Assembly: GCF_002154575.1 (NCBI RefSeq)
Contig: NZ_MUBA01000013.1
Span: 1 to 64,000, forward strand
DNA length: 64,000 nucleotides
From: Streptomyces bobili
GTDB lineage: Bacteria; Actinomycetota; Actinomycetes; Streptomycetales; Streptomycetaceae
Direction: 5' to 3'
Below the pieces are notes generated by a model, which was given only the letters and a program-made list of their open reading frames with translations, did no database searches and was not told the origin of the DNA. Of this stretch, positions 17,701-27,181 are shown piece by piece; the stretch's first letter is position 1, and each line of letters starts with the position of its first letter. Made by a program: the position numbers and the translations under genes.

Positions 17701-20700
17701 AGGTCGAGAGCACGCGGCCGAGGTTGTCGTAGACCGTGGAGGTCTTCTTGTTCCGGCCGTCATAGGCGGCGACCGGGCGGTCCAACTCGTCGAACTCCGT
17801 GCGCGAGGTACCCGCGTCAGGGTCGATGGACTTGGTCTGGCGCCCCAGCTGGTCGTACTCGTACCGCCACACGTTGCCCTGGGAGTCCGTGACGGTCTCC
17901 AGCTGGCCGGCCACGGTGTACGTGTACTTGGTCGACTCGTAGGGCACCCCGACGTTCGGCGAGGCTCCGCGGTAGTGCCGGATCTCCGACGTGTTGCCCT
18001 GACCGTCCGTGACGGTCGTGGTCGGCACGCCGCCGACCGGCGGGTCGACATGGGTGAGCTCGCCGTCGTACCGCGTCGCGGTGCGCCACTGCTCGCCGCC
18101 GCCGACGGCGAAGATCTGCGCGGTCGGCCTGCCGAGGCCGTCGTACTCCATCAGGCTCTGCGCACCGACCTGGCCGTTGGACACGAGCAGCAGCTCGTCC
18201 GCGGCAGGGCCGGAGGCGTTGTAGGTGGAGTTGGTCTTCTTGACGTTCCCGGTGCCGTCGTACCACGTGTCGGCGACCATCCGGGTGCCGTCAGGCCCTT
18301 CCGTCTGCATCTGACGGGATCGCAGCATACTGTCGTACAACTGGTACTCGGCGCCGTAGCTACCGTCGTTCTCGATCTTCTCGGTCTTGATCGAGGTGAC
18401 CTTGTCCTTGCGGACGTTGTACGAGTACTTGATGCTCGGCGTCTGGGTCGACACTCGGTCCGGCAGCCACACCGACGTCAGCCGGCCCATGGCGTCGTAC
18501 GCGAGGTCCGTCCGCTTGCCGTTGGGGTCGGTCTGGCCCTTGGACATGCCCCAGGCGGGGGCGTAGTCGGTGGTGGTGACGTGACCGGCGGCGTTGGTGA
18601 CGACGGTCTTCGTCAGCAGGCCGTTGGTCTCGGTGTAGGCGGTCTTCGTCTCCTGCGTCGTCCCCTGCTGCTTGGCGTCCTTCTGGGACAGCGGGCGGCC
18701 GAAGGCGTCGTAGGTGGTGGTGCCGGTGACCTGGTATGTCGCCGTGGTGCCGTTGTGCGACGTCATGCGCTCGGTCTTCGTCGCGTCACCCTTGGTGGGC
18801 GCGGCGCCGAAGGCGAGGTTGTCGTACGAGGTGCGCTCGTCCGCCAGGACCTGCGTCTTACGGTCGGGCGTCGTCGCGCACTTCACGGACACCGACTCGC
18901 TGCGCGAGGGCAGCGCGAGCAGGTTCTTCGCCGTGTTGTCCACGTACGTGGTGCGAGTGCAGCTGTCATCCCTGGTGGTGGAGACGTCACCCTGGTCGTC
19001 GACCGTCAGCACCCGGCCGGTGCCGTTGGAGGTGTCGTACGTCGTGGTGGACTTCGTCTCCAGCCAGGTGCCGTCTGCCTTCAGATTGAAGCCGCGGCCG
19101 GTCTGCGAGCGCACGATCACCGCGCGGTTCGTGCCCCAGCTCTGGGTCTGGGTGGCGGTGTAGTGCTTCCACGGGGTCTGGATGGACTTGGAGATCAGCT
19201 TGGCACCGTCGTAGGTGACGACCTCCAACTGGTGACCCGTGAACTCCTCGTCGTCGGAGAACGACGCCCCCGTCGAGTCCTTCACCGTCACCGAACGCGC
19301 GTTGCCCGCCGCGTCCTTGTCGCCGTCCATACCCTGCATGAACGTGTAGTCGACGCGGGTCTTCTGCACGTCGGCCGTGCCGCTGGTGACCTTGACCTTG
19401 CCGTAGCCCTGCCAGCCGCCCCAGGTCAGGTACTTGGCGTCGGTGATACCGTCCGGCTTCGCCTTACGCCAGGCCGCGTCGCCCTGGTAGTCGTAGCGGG
19501 TGACCATGCCGTCACTGCCGCCGGTGCGGTCGGTCTCGATGACCGCCGACACGACGTACTTGTGGAACCAGTCCGTGATCGGGTCGACATAGCCCGGCGG
19601 GGCCCACTTCACCGGGTAGCAGCGCTTGGTCGACTCACCCGGCGCGGGCAGCGAGGCCTTGGTGCAGTCCGTCGGCGCATAGTTGACGTCGAGCTGGGCG
19701 CCGGTCTCGCTGAGGACCATCGAGAGGCGGAACCGGTAGAACGGCGCGATGTTGTCGCCGATCGCGTCGACGCGGTTGGCGAGCTGCTCGCCGAACAGGT
19801 CGACGGAGGGCAGCTTGATCGCCGTACCGGCGCGGCCCTCGTGCTCGATCTTCGACAGCCACAGCGTCTTGGAGTCGTCACCGTTGTCGGTGAACAGGTG
19901 CGTCAGCGTCCAGGCGTCCACGTCCTGGTAGGTCGTGGCGTCCTTGCGCATCTGCGTGACGACCGAGGTCAGCCGCTTGGTGGTGAAGAACGTCTGGACG
20001 GGCACGGTGCACTTCGTGCTCGCCTTGCACTCCTGGTCGACCGGGACGTCCGGCCAGTGGGAGGCGTTGGCGGTGGTCCGCTTGCTCTCCGCGCAGTCGA
20101 AGTCGGCGGTGGGCAGGCAGCGTTCGGCGGTGTTGAGGACGATCCGGGCCGGCGCCTTGGCGGCGTAGACCTGGCCGTCGCGCTGGCCGTAGTCGATGCG
20201 CTTGAGGTAGCCGCCGCGGTGGTAGGCGGTGCCGTTGACGTCCGTCTTGCCGTTGAGCGCGTAGTAGTTGGTCTCGCGGTCGTAGAAGTAGGACATCACG
20301 TTGCCGTGGCTGTCCTTGACGTAGTCGAGGCTCCAGCGCCAGGCCTGCTGGCAGTGGGCGCTGGTGAAGGTGGCGTTGTAGCAGGGCTCGCCGGAGTCGT
20401 CGCCGAAGATCGGCGCGGTCCAGGTGGAGTTGGTCTCCTCGTTGCCCGTGGCCCAGCCCGGAAGGCGGTTCTGGCCGAAGTAGTACTCGGTGCCGTCCGA
20501 GGTGGTGATGCGCCAGTGCTCACCGTCGTTGTCGCCGTTGGTGGCGCCGGTCAGCTTCTCGACCTTGCTGCCGTCGTCGGACGACATGTGCCACTTGCCG
20601 GTGGTGTCGTCCTTGACCAGCTCGCCGGCGGAGCCGTTGAGCATGACCGTGGCGTTCTCGAACGCCCAGCACTGCTCGGCCGAACCGGAGTGGCCGTCGT

Positions 20701-21706
20701 CGGAGCAGGGCTTGTAGCGGCGCTCGATGTAGCCGGCGTCGTAGGAGAAGCCCTCACCGATCCACGAGCCCTGGTTGTTGGTGGCCGAGGTGCGGCCGTC
20801 CGCCGACTGGGACGAGTAGCCGAGGCCGACGGTCGGCGTCAGGCCGCCCGGGGTCGGCACGGAGCGGAAGGGGTAGTTCCAGTTGAACGCGCCGGAGGAG
20901 GTGGCGACGCTCCAGCTCGACGACGGCGCGAGGGCCGTGGCCTTGTAGGTGCCCTGGGCGCTGGAGGGGCCGGCGGCGACGGCGACCAGGGAGGTCGCCT
21001 CGCCCGCCATGGTGGACACGCCCTCGGCCGGGGCGGGCGCGGCGGTCACGTCGGCGGAGACGGTGCCCGTCTTCAGATCGTTGACCGTGGGCAGCACCTT
21101 GGGCTGCTCCGGGCACGCCTTGCTGCCGGGCACGGCGATCGTGGCACAGGAGGGAAGCTGGACGAGCTGGAGACGCGAGGCGTAGGAGCCGCCGAAGCCC
21201 TCGGCGAACTCCGAATAGTCCACGGTCAGGCGGACCTTGGCCGCCTTGGCCGCGCCGTCGGCACGCTCCACGCCCAGCAGCACGCCGGCACCGAGCTGCG
21301 CCGCCCGCTTCGGGTCGAGGACGTCGACGCGGACCTTGCCCGCCGCCGTCGCCGCCTCGGCCTTCGCCTTGGCGACCTTGACCGGCAGGCCGCCGGCCTC
21401 GGTCGCGGTGGCCGCGCCGACGGCTATCTCGGCGCCGCCCTGCTTCGGCCACACCGCCTTGTCGAGGCCCTTGACCGCGGCCTTGCGCGCCGGGTCGGAG
21501 GGGCGCTTCTTCGTTCTGGCGTCGGATCCCTTGGCGGGATCCCCGTCGTCCTGGACGCCGGGGCGGCTGGTGCGGCCCCGGTCACCGTCGTCGAGCGCCA
21601 CTGCCTGGACCGACGAGGCGGACAGCGCGAGGGAAAGTCCCATCACTGTCACGGCCAGCGTCTGTCTGGGCATGCGGCGGCTCAGTGAGCGGCCACGGAA
21701 GAACAT
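14726..21706 (-). CDS. RHS-repeat polymorphic toxin with HINT domain and YwqJ-like deaminase tip (cassette 1)
   Basis: A secreted ~2,326-residue RHS toxin. ATG 21706 follows AGGGAG by seven bases. A signal peptide (RRMPRQTLAVTVMGLSLALS region) leads a variable N-terminus. Next come an SpvB-like segment (GGLTPTVGLGYSSQSADGR) and long RHS/YD repeats such as YDAMGRLTSVWLPD. The RHS-core end is HLGAREYDAQIGKFISADPV. A linker with hydrophobic helices is followed by a HINT autoprocessing domain (about 2037-2187, from GKHSFLPGTKVL to LLVHNC). The last ~139 residues resemble YwqJ deaminases, with RGKGHGQCGLVV and GPCNSCAALVEHF. Both zinc Cys of PCxxC are present (about 2310, 2313). The Glu expected after the first Cys reads CGL, so activity is doubtful. 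The tip would be held in the RHS shell and freed by HINT. Confidence 0.88.
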   Translation of the reverse strand: MFFRGRSLSRRMPRQTLAVTVMGLSLALSASSVQAVALDDGDRGRTSRPGVQDDGDPAKGSDARTKKRPSDPARKAAVKGLDKAVWPKQGGAEIAVGAATATEAGGLPVKVAKAKAEAATAAGKVRVDVLDPKRAAQLGAGVLLGVERADGAAKAAKVRLTVDYSEFAEGFGGSYASRLQLVQLPSCATIAVPGSKACPEQPKVLPTVNDLKTGTVSADVTAAPAPAEGVSTMAGEATSLVAVAAGPSSAQGTYKATALAPSSSWSVATSSGAFNWNYPFRSVPTPGGLTPTVGLGYSSQSADGRTSATNNQGSWIGEGFSYDAGYIERRYKPCSDDGHSGSAEQCWAFENATVMLNGSAGELVKDDTTGKWHMSSDDGSKVEKLTGATNGDNDGEHWRITTSDGTEYYFGQNRLPGWATGNEETNSTWTAPIFGDDSGEPCYNATFTSAHCQQAWRWSLDYVKDSHGNVMSYFYDRETNYYALNGKTDVNGTAYHRGGYLKRIDYGQRDGQVYAAKAPARIVLNTAERCLPTADFDCAESKRTTANASHWPDVPVDQECKASTKCTVPVQTFFTTKRLTSVVTQMRKDATTYQDVDAWTLTHLFTDNGDDSKTLWLSKIEHEGRAGTAIKLPSVDLFGEQLANRVDAIGDNIAPFYRFRLSMVLSETGAQLDVNYAPTDCTKASLPAPGESTKRCYPVKWAPPGYVDPITDWFHKYVVSAVIETDRTGGSDGMVTRYDYQGDAAWRKAKPDGITDAKYLTWGGWQGYGKVKVTSGTADVQKTRVDYTFMQGMDGDKDAAGNARSVTVKDSTGASFSDDEEFTGHQLEVVTYDGAKLISKSIQTPWKHYTATQTQSWGTNRAVIVRSQTGRGFNLKADGTWLETKSTTTYDTSNGTGRVLTVDDQGDVSTTRDDSCTRTTYVDNTAKNLLALPSRSESVSVKCATTPDRKTQVLADERTSYDNLAFGAAPTKGDATKTERMTSHNGTTATYQVTGTTTYDAFGRPLSQKDAKQQGTTQETKTAYTETNGLLTKTVVTNAAGHVTTTDYAPAWGMSKGQTDPNGKRTDLAYDAMGRLTSVWLPDRVSTQTPSIKYSYNVRKDKVTSIKTEKIENDGSYGAEYQLYDSMLRSRQMQTEGPDGTRMVADTWYDGTGNVKKTNSTYNASGPAADELLLVSNGQVGAQSLMEYDGLGRPTAQIFAVGGGEQWRTATRYDGELTHVDPPVGGVPTTTVTDGQGNTSEIRHYRGASPNVGVPYESTKYTYTVAGQLETVTDSQGNVWRYEYDQLGRQTKSIDPDAGTSRTEFDELDRPVAAYDGRNKKTSTVYDNLGRVLSTWQGDPNTGTKLTETKYDKAGWLGLAYGYLSYVSPTEYFAVAVQSVDDFYQPLKTAYQIPASQGSLAGTHVFTTSYNRDGSVQSSGLPAIGDLPAEAVTYTYDSLQRPMTMTGSDSYVTNTVYSGVSQVQQMELSTGSGKKVWQTYNYEKGTNRLTRSVVDVYGGTAPAKDSRYSYDQAGNVLSIADTANSASPDVQCFAYDTRQRLKDAWTPGATATSAAGMGTRGSAIPVEGTGPTACDSAAGATSLGGPAPYWKSYETDAIGNRVSEINHDTGLDAAKNITRSYEYGGAGALGDGPHQVTKVVEKTPTGDRQSSYEYDDAGNTTKRTIGGNAQVLNWNDSGQLTEATEASGSKTSYLYDPTGTRVLRKDPSGTTVYLPGTELKLSADGTKTEATRYYTYLDQTVAVRTAGKVYFLGSDHHGTGELAIDAATGTLSQRRFDPYGVDRGEKTGTWPGEKGFVGGTIDSSTGLTHLGAREYDAQIGKFISADPVIDVTQPQQINGYAYANNSPVTHADPSGMIIPECREGLIECRGGQPYFPKTKEEEAQSDYDKASWNVTQAQGQQSAAKQRIKSAGKALVKIARDILGVDAALDCISTGDVGACGETLLNIAGSFAGGLAGKILAKYGAPWNWAKGIKLAKKVTGLVGDLIGGAKDLWKSSKAVGKAQAGLARAGDKLKDARKKAAEALKKRKKNEEGGSCPVSGKHSFLPGTKVLLANGETEPIEKVKLGDKITVTDPVTGKTTVREVVGTIVTEDDKHFVDLTVEDRSGTSEDLVSTTTHPFWVDSEQAWIEAGDLEPGMRLHTVDGSPVTLTAVSAFDKRQRTHDLTVEDVHTYYVYAGGVSLLVHNCGENDGDSDPLMDAVQSVADEASQIKKNKERPAVSEGIQLSDGTVMASTSIRGAKVRVHPAVQSVLNTMASHATRGKGHGQCGLVVCVSQALFAGKSPTGARGAAVTIRNDVNHEKHGMPIGPCNSCAALVEHFDIDFVT

Positions 21707-21783
21707 CCGGCAACTCCCTGATCGTAGGGGGAAGGTCATGACGGGAGAGTCATGAAGAGAGAGGGAAGGAACGCGGACAGGAC

Positions 21784-21818
21784 AGGTGTGCCGGGCCCTT
21801 TACGGACCCGGCACACCT
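21784..21818 (-). terminator. Hairpin between LamG and RHS genes, cassette 1
   Basis: AGGTGTGCCGGG (21784-21795) pairs perfectly with 21807-21818, loop 11 bases, about 17 bases after the LamG stop. A hairpin occupies the same place in cassette 2. Confidence 0.7.
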
Positions 21819-21834
21819 CAGAGATGACGCCCTG

Positions 21835-24800
21835 TCACATGTCGGTGACGGCCGTCAGCGCGGCCATCTGCTGCACCGCGACCGGGTCGGCCGCGCCGCT
21901 GTACACGCGGACCTCGTCGATGGCGCCGGCGAAGTACTCGCTCGCCCCGCGCAGTGAACGGCCCACCTGGAGACCGCCGGTGGCGGACCACAGGGTGCTG
22001 TCCGTGCCGTAGGCTCCGCCGACGAGCTGGCCCTCGACGTACAGGCGGATCGAGTTGGCGAAGGCGTCATAGACGACCGCCAGGTGCTGGCCGGAGCCGC
22101 CGGTGTCGGGCAGTTCCTGGTCGTCGGTGAAGGTGACGACCGAGGGGGCGGCCACGTCGGTCTTCGCCACCGCCAGCTCCCACTGCCCGGTGGCGGCCTG
22201 GTAGCGGACCTGGACGCGGTTGGCGTTGGCGCCCGGCAGGGACAGCACCGTCTGTGACTTCTCCGGGTCCAGCGAGGTGAGCTGGGCGCGGGCGGTCACG
22301 GTGAAGCTGCTGGTGCCGGTGACCGGGGCGGTGGCGGTGGACGCGTAGTCACCGTCGCCGTCCAGGACGAGGTTGCCGTCGCCGACCAGGGCGGCGGTGT
22401 CGAACAGCGGGTCGGCCGGGCGGTAGATGGAGGCGTTGCCCGCCAGGGTCAGCGCCTGGCCGCCGCCGGTCTCCGTCACCGAGCCGTTGGTGGCCTGGTC
22501 CAGCTGCCAGTAGCCCTTGCGCTCCGGCTTGATGGTCATCAGCTCGGCGACCTGGGCCGCCGGCAGGAGACGGTCGAAGACGCGGACCTCGGCGAGGTCA
22601 CCGACGAAGTTGTCGCGGTAGCCGCTCTTGGCCGTCGAGCGGCCGATCTGCAGCGGGCCGTACGACTTCCAGACGGAACGCCGGGTGGCCGAACCCTTCA
22701 GGTCCTTGTTGATGTAGAGCTGGAGCTGCGGGCCGCCGGTCTTCTGCGCGTCGTACACGCCGGTCAGCAGGACCCATTGGTCCTTGACCACGGTGATGCC
22801 GGTGGAGACGGCCTTCCACTCGCCGAGCGAGTCCACGTCGTTGACCGGGACGGCGAACTTCCAGGTCTTCGCGGTGGCGTCGTAGCCGAGGGTGAAGCCG
22901 GGTTCGCCGGTGCCGTCCTGGCTGACGACCGTCATGTCCTTGTCGAGGGCGGTGGGCCGCACCCAGGCGCTGACGCTGAAGCTCTTCGCGGTGTCCAGCA
23001 CGGTCTCGCTGGCGTCGAGGTAGGACTCGGTGCTGCCGTCGAAGCGGGCCGCCTTGTCGACCTTGCCGCCGGGGCCGTCCGCGCCGAAGGTGACGGCGGT
23101 GCCGGCGGTCGCCGAGAACTCGCCGCTCTCGTCGTGCGCCTCGGTGTCACCGGCCTGGTCGGCCAGGTTCCACTGGGCGACGACCGGCCTGCCCTCGCTC
23201 ACCAGGAAGTCGTACGGCGTGTGGCTGGCGTGGGCCGCCTTGTCGATGGCGACGACTTCCAGCACCTGGCGTCCGGAACGGGTCGGCAGCCACTGGAGGG
23301 AGACCGAACCGCCCGGCGAGGCCGGGGTGAGGGTGGTCATCGCCGCACCGTTGAAGGAGTACTGGTACTTGACGACGTCGTTGTCCGGGATGGCGTCGTT
23401 CGGGTTCGGCGAGAACGTGAAGGTGCCGTAGGTGCCGACGCCGTCGTGGTAGACGGTGTCGGACGGGTACTGCTTGGACAGCACGAGCGGCTTGCCGGGC
23501 CAGGTCTTGTCGTAGGTGAACTCGCAGCGCTGCGGGGTGTCGCCGTCCGAGCTCCACGGGCCGTAGCCGTCACCGTCGTAGGCCCGCGCGCTCCAGTAGA
23601 TGGGGGTGTTCTGCGGGATCGACGACTTCACGGTGTGCACGAACTTGGTGCCGGTCGTCGGGGAGAGCCAGTCCGGGCTGGTGTACGTGTACGAGCCGGG
23701 CGTGGTTCCGCCCCACTCCACCTTGAACTGGACCTTCACCTTGTCGGTCTGGCCGTTGCCGTGGTCGGGGTCGCTCGCGATGGCCTGGAGCTTCGGCGGG
23801 ACGTCGGTGGTGGCACGGCCCGCGCCCCACTTGCACACGCCGCCGGGGTCCGTGGACATGTCCGAGATCTTGATCTGCCGGGGCAGGTTGTTGTACTTGA
23901 TCGACAGGTAGGCGTTGCCGCAGATCCGCTTCCACTCGGCGAAGCGGGACTCGTCGGCCGCGCGCAGGCCCAGCGTCATCGCGTTCCAGCCGCCCGCGGC
24001 GGCCGTCTTGATCTCGCTGGTCAGCTCGCCGGTGGCACTGCTCTCGAAGTGCAGGTTGGCCTGGCTGGAGCAGGAGGTCGGGGAGATCGCCTTGTCGACG
24101 GTCTGGAGATAGTCGTCCCAGTCGTCCGAGGTGTTGGACCAGTTGCTGGACGAGGTGAGGCTGTAGTTCGCGCCGCCGATCCGGTAGAGCTGGATGGGCT
24201 CGGCGGTCGGGGAGGCGCTGTAGATGTGCTCGACGCGGGCGGAGAAGGTCGCGCCGAGGATCTGCTTCCCCTTGTAGAAGGAGAGCGGCATCGTGAACAT
24301 CACGCGCCGGGAGCCGACGCCGTTGCAGGAGACCGGGTTGTAGTCGGTGGGGCACTTGCCGACGCCCGCGCTGCCCGAGTACTTCCAGTCCTGCTCGCTG
24401 GGGATGCCGGACATGACGCCGGTCCAGGCGGTGCGCGAGGTGGTGCGCTGGATCGGGTCGATGACGACCGGGAAGACCGTGTTCTCGCCCTTGAGGAGCT
24501 TCTGGTCGGGGACGAGGCTCAGCTTGTCCCTGCCGACCTCGACGCCCAGCGGGGCGACGCGGCCACCGCCGCCGGGACCGTCGAGGGCGGGCTCGGGGGC
24601 CGCCTCCGGTCCAGGGGTGGCGGCGCTCGCGTCGGCCGCGCCGGCCGTCGCCGACTTCAGCGCCTTGGCGACCGCCTTCGGGCCCTGCTTGCGGGCGGCG
24701 CTCTCCTCGACCGCGGCCGAGTCCCACATGGTGGGTTTGCCGGCCTGGAAGACGGTGCCGCCGACGACGGCGTCCTCCGCAAGGATCGCGCCGGTGGCGT

Positions 24801-25551
24801 CCTCGGCGACCTTCAGGCCGTCGGTGGTCATGCCGAGGTCGAGCCGGGCCAGCCGGGAATCGGCCGCGGCCTCGGGCGTCTTGACGACGATCAGATGGCC
24901 GAAGCCGTCCGCCTCCGCCCGTACGGTCAGGTCGACGCCGGGCAGGACCTCGGCGTAGGTGGCGGTGTCGCCGTCGACGCTGGGCGCGGGCAGCTTGCCG
25001 TACGGCCAGGTCAGGGCGAACTCGCGGCCCGCGCGGCGCATCGTGACGAAGGGCTTGCCCGCCTGTCCGGCGGAGAAGGCCAGGTCGACGGTGGCGGCCT
25101 TCGGCCCCCAGGTGCCGTCGGCGCGCTTGACGAGCGCCGGGTCGACCGGGACCCACTTGCCGCCCTGGACGGTGCGGACGGGCTCGGTGTACTCGCGGGC
25201 GGTGAAGGTGCCGTCGGGCTCGGCGAAGATCTCCCTGCGCTCGGTGCGCAGTCCGACCACCTCGGCCCGCTTGCCGCTGTCCTTCGCGGAGGCCATGGCC
25301 TGCTGCTCGGTGACCAGCGGCTGGTCGGCCGCGACCGGGGCGGGGCCCTGGTCCGGTCCGCCGCCGTTCGGGAGCGCCGCGGCGCCTGCCACCACGGCGC
25401 CGGTGACGGCTGCCGCGACAGCGGCGCGCAGCACGAGGCCGCGCCGTATCGGTCTGGGTCTGTCTGCGGACACGCGTCCACTCTCCCGTCGGTTCATGTC
25501 TGTCTCACTGGTGTGGCCGTCGGCCGCGTCGCTCGGTCGGGAGGCCGTCAT
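21835..25551 (-). CDS. Secreted double-LamG (concanavalin-A-like) cassette protein
   Basis: A 1,238-residue exported protein. The ATG at 25551 overlaps the FG-GAP stop in ATGA, implying translational coupling. A basic N-region and hydrophobic stretch (RRGLVLRAAVAAAVTGAVVA, about residues 38-57) form the export signal. A conserved N-terminal region contains REYTEPVRTVQGGKWVPVDP and YAEVLPGVDLTV. Then follow a beta-rich region around VFPVVIDPIQRTTSRTAWTG (about 330) that resembles DNRLRE-type modules, and Ig/Fn3-like segments. Two LamG domains come last (about 797-985 and 1007-1233), each with FSVSAWVRP-like and DEVRVY/AEVRVF-like strands. It is probably a surface or carbohydrate-binding partner of the RHS toxin. 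The same gene occurs, broken, in cassette 2. Confidence 0.85.
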   Translation of the reverse strand: MTASRPSDAADGHTSETDMNRRESGRVSADRPRPIRRGLVLRAAVAAAVTGAVVAGAAALPNGGGPDQGPAPVAADQPLVTEQQAMASAKDSGKRAEVVGLRTERREIFAEPDGTFTAREYTEPVRTVQGGKWVPVDPALVKRADGTWGPKAATVDLAFSAGQAGKPFVTMRRAGREFALTWPYGKLPAPSVDGDTATYAEVLPGVDLTVRAEADGFGHLIVVKTPEAAADSRLARLDLGMTTDGLKVAEDATGAILAEDAVVGGTVFQAGKPTMWDSAAVEESAARKQGPKAVAKALKSATAGAADASAATPGPEAAPEPALDGPGGGGRVAPLGVEVGRDKLSLVPDQKLLKGENTVFPVVIDPIQRTTSRTAWTGVMSGIPSEQDWKYSGSAGVGKCPTDYNPVSCNGVGSRRVMFTMPLSFYKGKQILGATFSARVEHIYSASPTAEPIQLYRIGGANYSLTSSSNWSNTSDDWDDYLQTVDKAISPTSCSSQANLHFESSATGELTSEIKTAAAGGWNAMTLGLRAADESRFAEWKRICGNAYLSIKYNNLPRQIKISDMSTDPGGVCKWGAGRATTDVPPKLQAIASDPDHGNGQTDKVKVQFKVEWGGTTPGSYTYTSPDWLSPTTGTKFVHTVKSSIPQNTPIYWSARAYDGDGYGPWSSDGDTPQRCEFTYDKTWPGKPLVLSKQYPSDTVYHDGVGTYGTFTFSPNPNDAIPDNDVVKYQYSFNGAAMTTLTPASPGGSVSLQWLPTRSGRQVLEVVAIDKAAHASHTPYDFLVSEGRPVVAQWNLADQAGDTEAHDESGEFSATAGTAVTFGADGPGGKVDKAARFDGSTESYLDASETVLDTAKSFSVSAWVRPTALDKDMTVVSQDGTGEPGFTLGYDATAKTWKFAVPVNDVDSLGEWKAVSTGITVVKDQWVLLTGVYDAQKTGGPQLQLYINKDLKGSATRRSVWKSYGPLQIGRSTAKSGYRDNFVGDLAEVRVFDRLLPAAQVAELMTIKPERKGYWQLDQATNGSVTETGGGQALTLAGNASIYRPADPLFDTAALVGDGNLVLDGDGDYASTATAPVTGTSSFTVTARAQLTSLDPEKSQTVLSLPGANANRVQVRYQAATGQWELAVAKTDVAAPSVVTFTDDQELPDTGGSGQHLAVVYDAFANSIRLYVEGQLVGGAYGTDSTLWSATGGLQVGRSLRGASEYFAGAIDEVRVYSGAADPVAVQQMAALTAVTDM

Positions 25552-27140
25552 CGGACGGTCGCTCCGAACGCACCGCCGCCTGCGGGGATGCCGCCCTCTC
25601 CGGGCTTCCAGGTCTGTGCCGGTGCACCGCCCGTGGTGGCGTTCCATGGGAAGCCGTGTACGGCGCGTCCGTCGGCAGGGCCGTAAGGGACGCCCACGTA
25701 CAGCAGCGCCGGACTGCCGCCGACGCTGATGCCCGCGTAGGTGCGGGCTGCCGGTCCCGAGGGGATCCCGGCCCCGGGCTCCAGCCATGCGTCCGAGGCG
25801 CCGGGCGCCCCGATGGCCGGGAGGATCTGGACGCCGCCGGCCTCCGGGGCTGCCTCCGTCGACTCCTCACCGGGTACGCCGACGGCGAGGCGCATCGTGG
25901 CGGCCGTACTCACCACGTTGGTCGTGGTGTTGACCGCCGCGACTTGCTGGCCGAAGAAGTCTCCGACCTCCGCGTCGCCCTCGACCCCGTCGACGTTCTG
26001 GTCGATCCAGTTGAGGAGGGCGACCGTACCGTCCGCCTTGAGGTGGTAGACGTGCACCGCCCCGGCGTCGACGGTGGTGCCGAGATCCTCGCCCGGGACG
26101 CCCACGGCGAGCACCGCGTCGGTGATGGTGGCCGCGCCCGCGGGCCGGTAGGGAGCCATGGCGAGCGCGCTGCCGTAGCGATCGTCGGTCTGGGCGGCGG
26201 CGTCCGGGCCCGGAGTGCGCCCCTGTCCCATGCCGAAGAGCGGCTCGGGAATGCCGTCGGCGTTGATCGATGGCCGGAAGGCCGCTACGCCACCGGCGAA
26301 GGCGACGGTGCCGATGCTCTCGCCGGGGGCCCCGACCACGAAGTGCCGGTCCGTGGCGGTGATCGAGGCGCCGAACCGGTCGTAGGGCTCGGCTTCCTCC
26401 CATACGCCGGTCGTGTCCTGCCCCACGGACGCCGCCTGGTAGTCGGTTCCGTAGACATAACCGAACAGGCCGATGTCCGCCCCGGCCGCGCCGTCCTCGC
26501 CCGGCACGCCCATGACCAGGAACGGGAAGCCGGTCGGCGAGGTGCCCGCCGCGACCGCGTAGCCGAGCCAGTCCTCGGGCTCTGGACCGCCGCCCAGCGG
26601 CTGGGTCTCGCCCTGGACGAAGCCCCTGCTGTTGAACTCCGACCCGACCGCGGTGGTCGAGCCGTAGATCACCTGCACGTATCCCGCGTCCTTGACGGTG
26701 CCGACGTCCTCGTACGGGATACCGACGGCGAGGTCGGAGCAGCCGTCCTTGTTCGCGTCGTACACCGCCAGGGAGAAACCGAACCGATCCCCGGCCTCGG
26801 GGCCGTCAGCCACGTTGGGCGTGTCCTGGGAGATCTCGACGACACCCTTGCCGCCGCCGAGCACCACGTGGACCAGGCCTGCCCGCGCCTGACCCGACAC
26901 GGCGGCATCGGGGTCGGCGATGGCCATATCGCGTATGCCGTCGCCGTTGAAGTCGGACTGTGCGCCCGCGCAGGTCCCGGCAGCCGCGGCCGGGGTGACC
27001 CCGGCCGTGAGTCCGAACCCCATCAGTGCCACCACGACCGCGCCGACGGCACCCCGCCGACAGCCGTTGTTCCTTCTCGGCGGGCGCGCGGTCTCGGTCA
27101 CGGCGTAGTGCCCTGCCTTCTCATGCCCGTCTCTGGACAC
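25548..27140 (-). CDS. Secreted FG-GAP / integrin-alpha-like beta-propeller protein (second copy, cassette 1)
   Basis: A 530-residue exported protein. GTG 27140 has GGGGAGG seven bases upstream. The signal peptide is around GAVGAVVVALMGFGLTAG, with mature start near AAAAGTCAGAQ. The remainder is a seven-bladed-type propeller of FG-GAP repeats with Ca-binding loops DFNGDGIRD and DANKDGCSD. Recurrent blades such as GVPGEDLGTTVDAGAVHVYH and VGVPGEE follow. It is clearly paralogous to the upstream gene at 27182 and to 40613. Its stop overlaps the LamG start by 4 bases. Role is inferred: an extracellular propeller scaffold that may cap or present the RHS toxin, as propellers do in Tc toxins. Confidence 0.85.
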   Translation of the reverse strand: MSRDGHEKAGHYAVTETARPPRRNNGCRRGAVGAVVVALMGFGLTAGVTPAAAAGTCAGAQSDFNGDGIRDMAIADPDAAVSGQARAGLVHVVLGGGKGVVEISQDTPNVADGPEAGDRFGFSLAVYDANKDGCSDLAVGIPYEDVGTVKDAGYVQVIYGSTTAVGSEFNSRGFVQGETQPLGGGPEPEDWLGYAVAAGTSPTGFPFLVMGVPGEDGAAGADIGLFGYVYGTDYQAASVGQDTTGVWEEAEPYDRFGASITATDRHFVVGAPGESIGTVAFAGGVAAFRPSINADGIPEPLFGMGQGRTPGPDAAAQTDDRYGSALAMAPYRPAGAATITDAVLAVGVPGEDLGTTVDAGAVHVYHLKADGTVALLNWIDQNVDGVEGDAEVGDFFGQQVAAVNTTTNVVSTAATMRLAVGVPGEESTEAAPEAGGVQILPAIGAPGASDAWLEPGAGIPSGPAARTYAGISVGGSPALLYVGVPYGPADGRAVHGFPWNATTGGAPAQTWKPGEGGIPAGGGAFGATVR

Positions 27141-27181
27141 GGGTGTCCTCCCCCATCACTTCTTGTCCGTCTGAAATGCCG

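Noticed and set aside
17975..21688. A 1,237-codon plus-strand frame opposite the RHS gene
   Set aside because: This is the usual antisense frame of GC-rich coding DNA. It has no start context and no recognisable domain, while the minus strand encodes clear RHS repeats.
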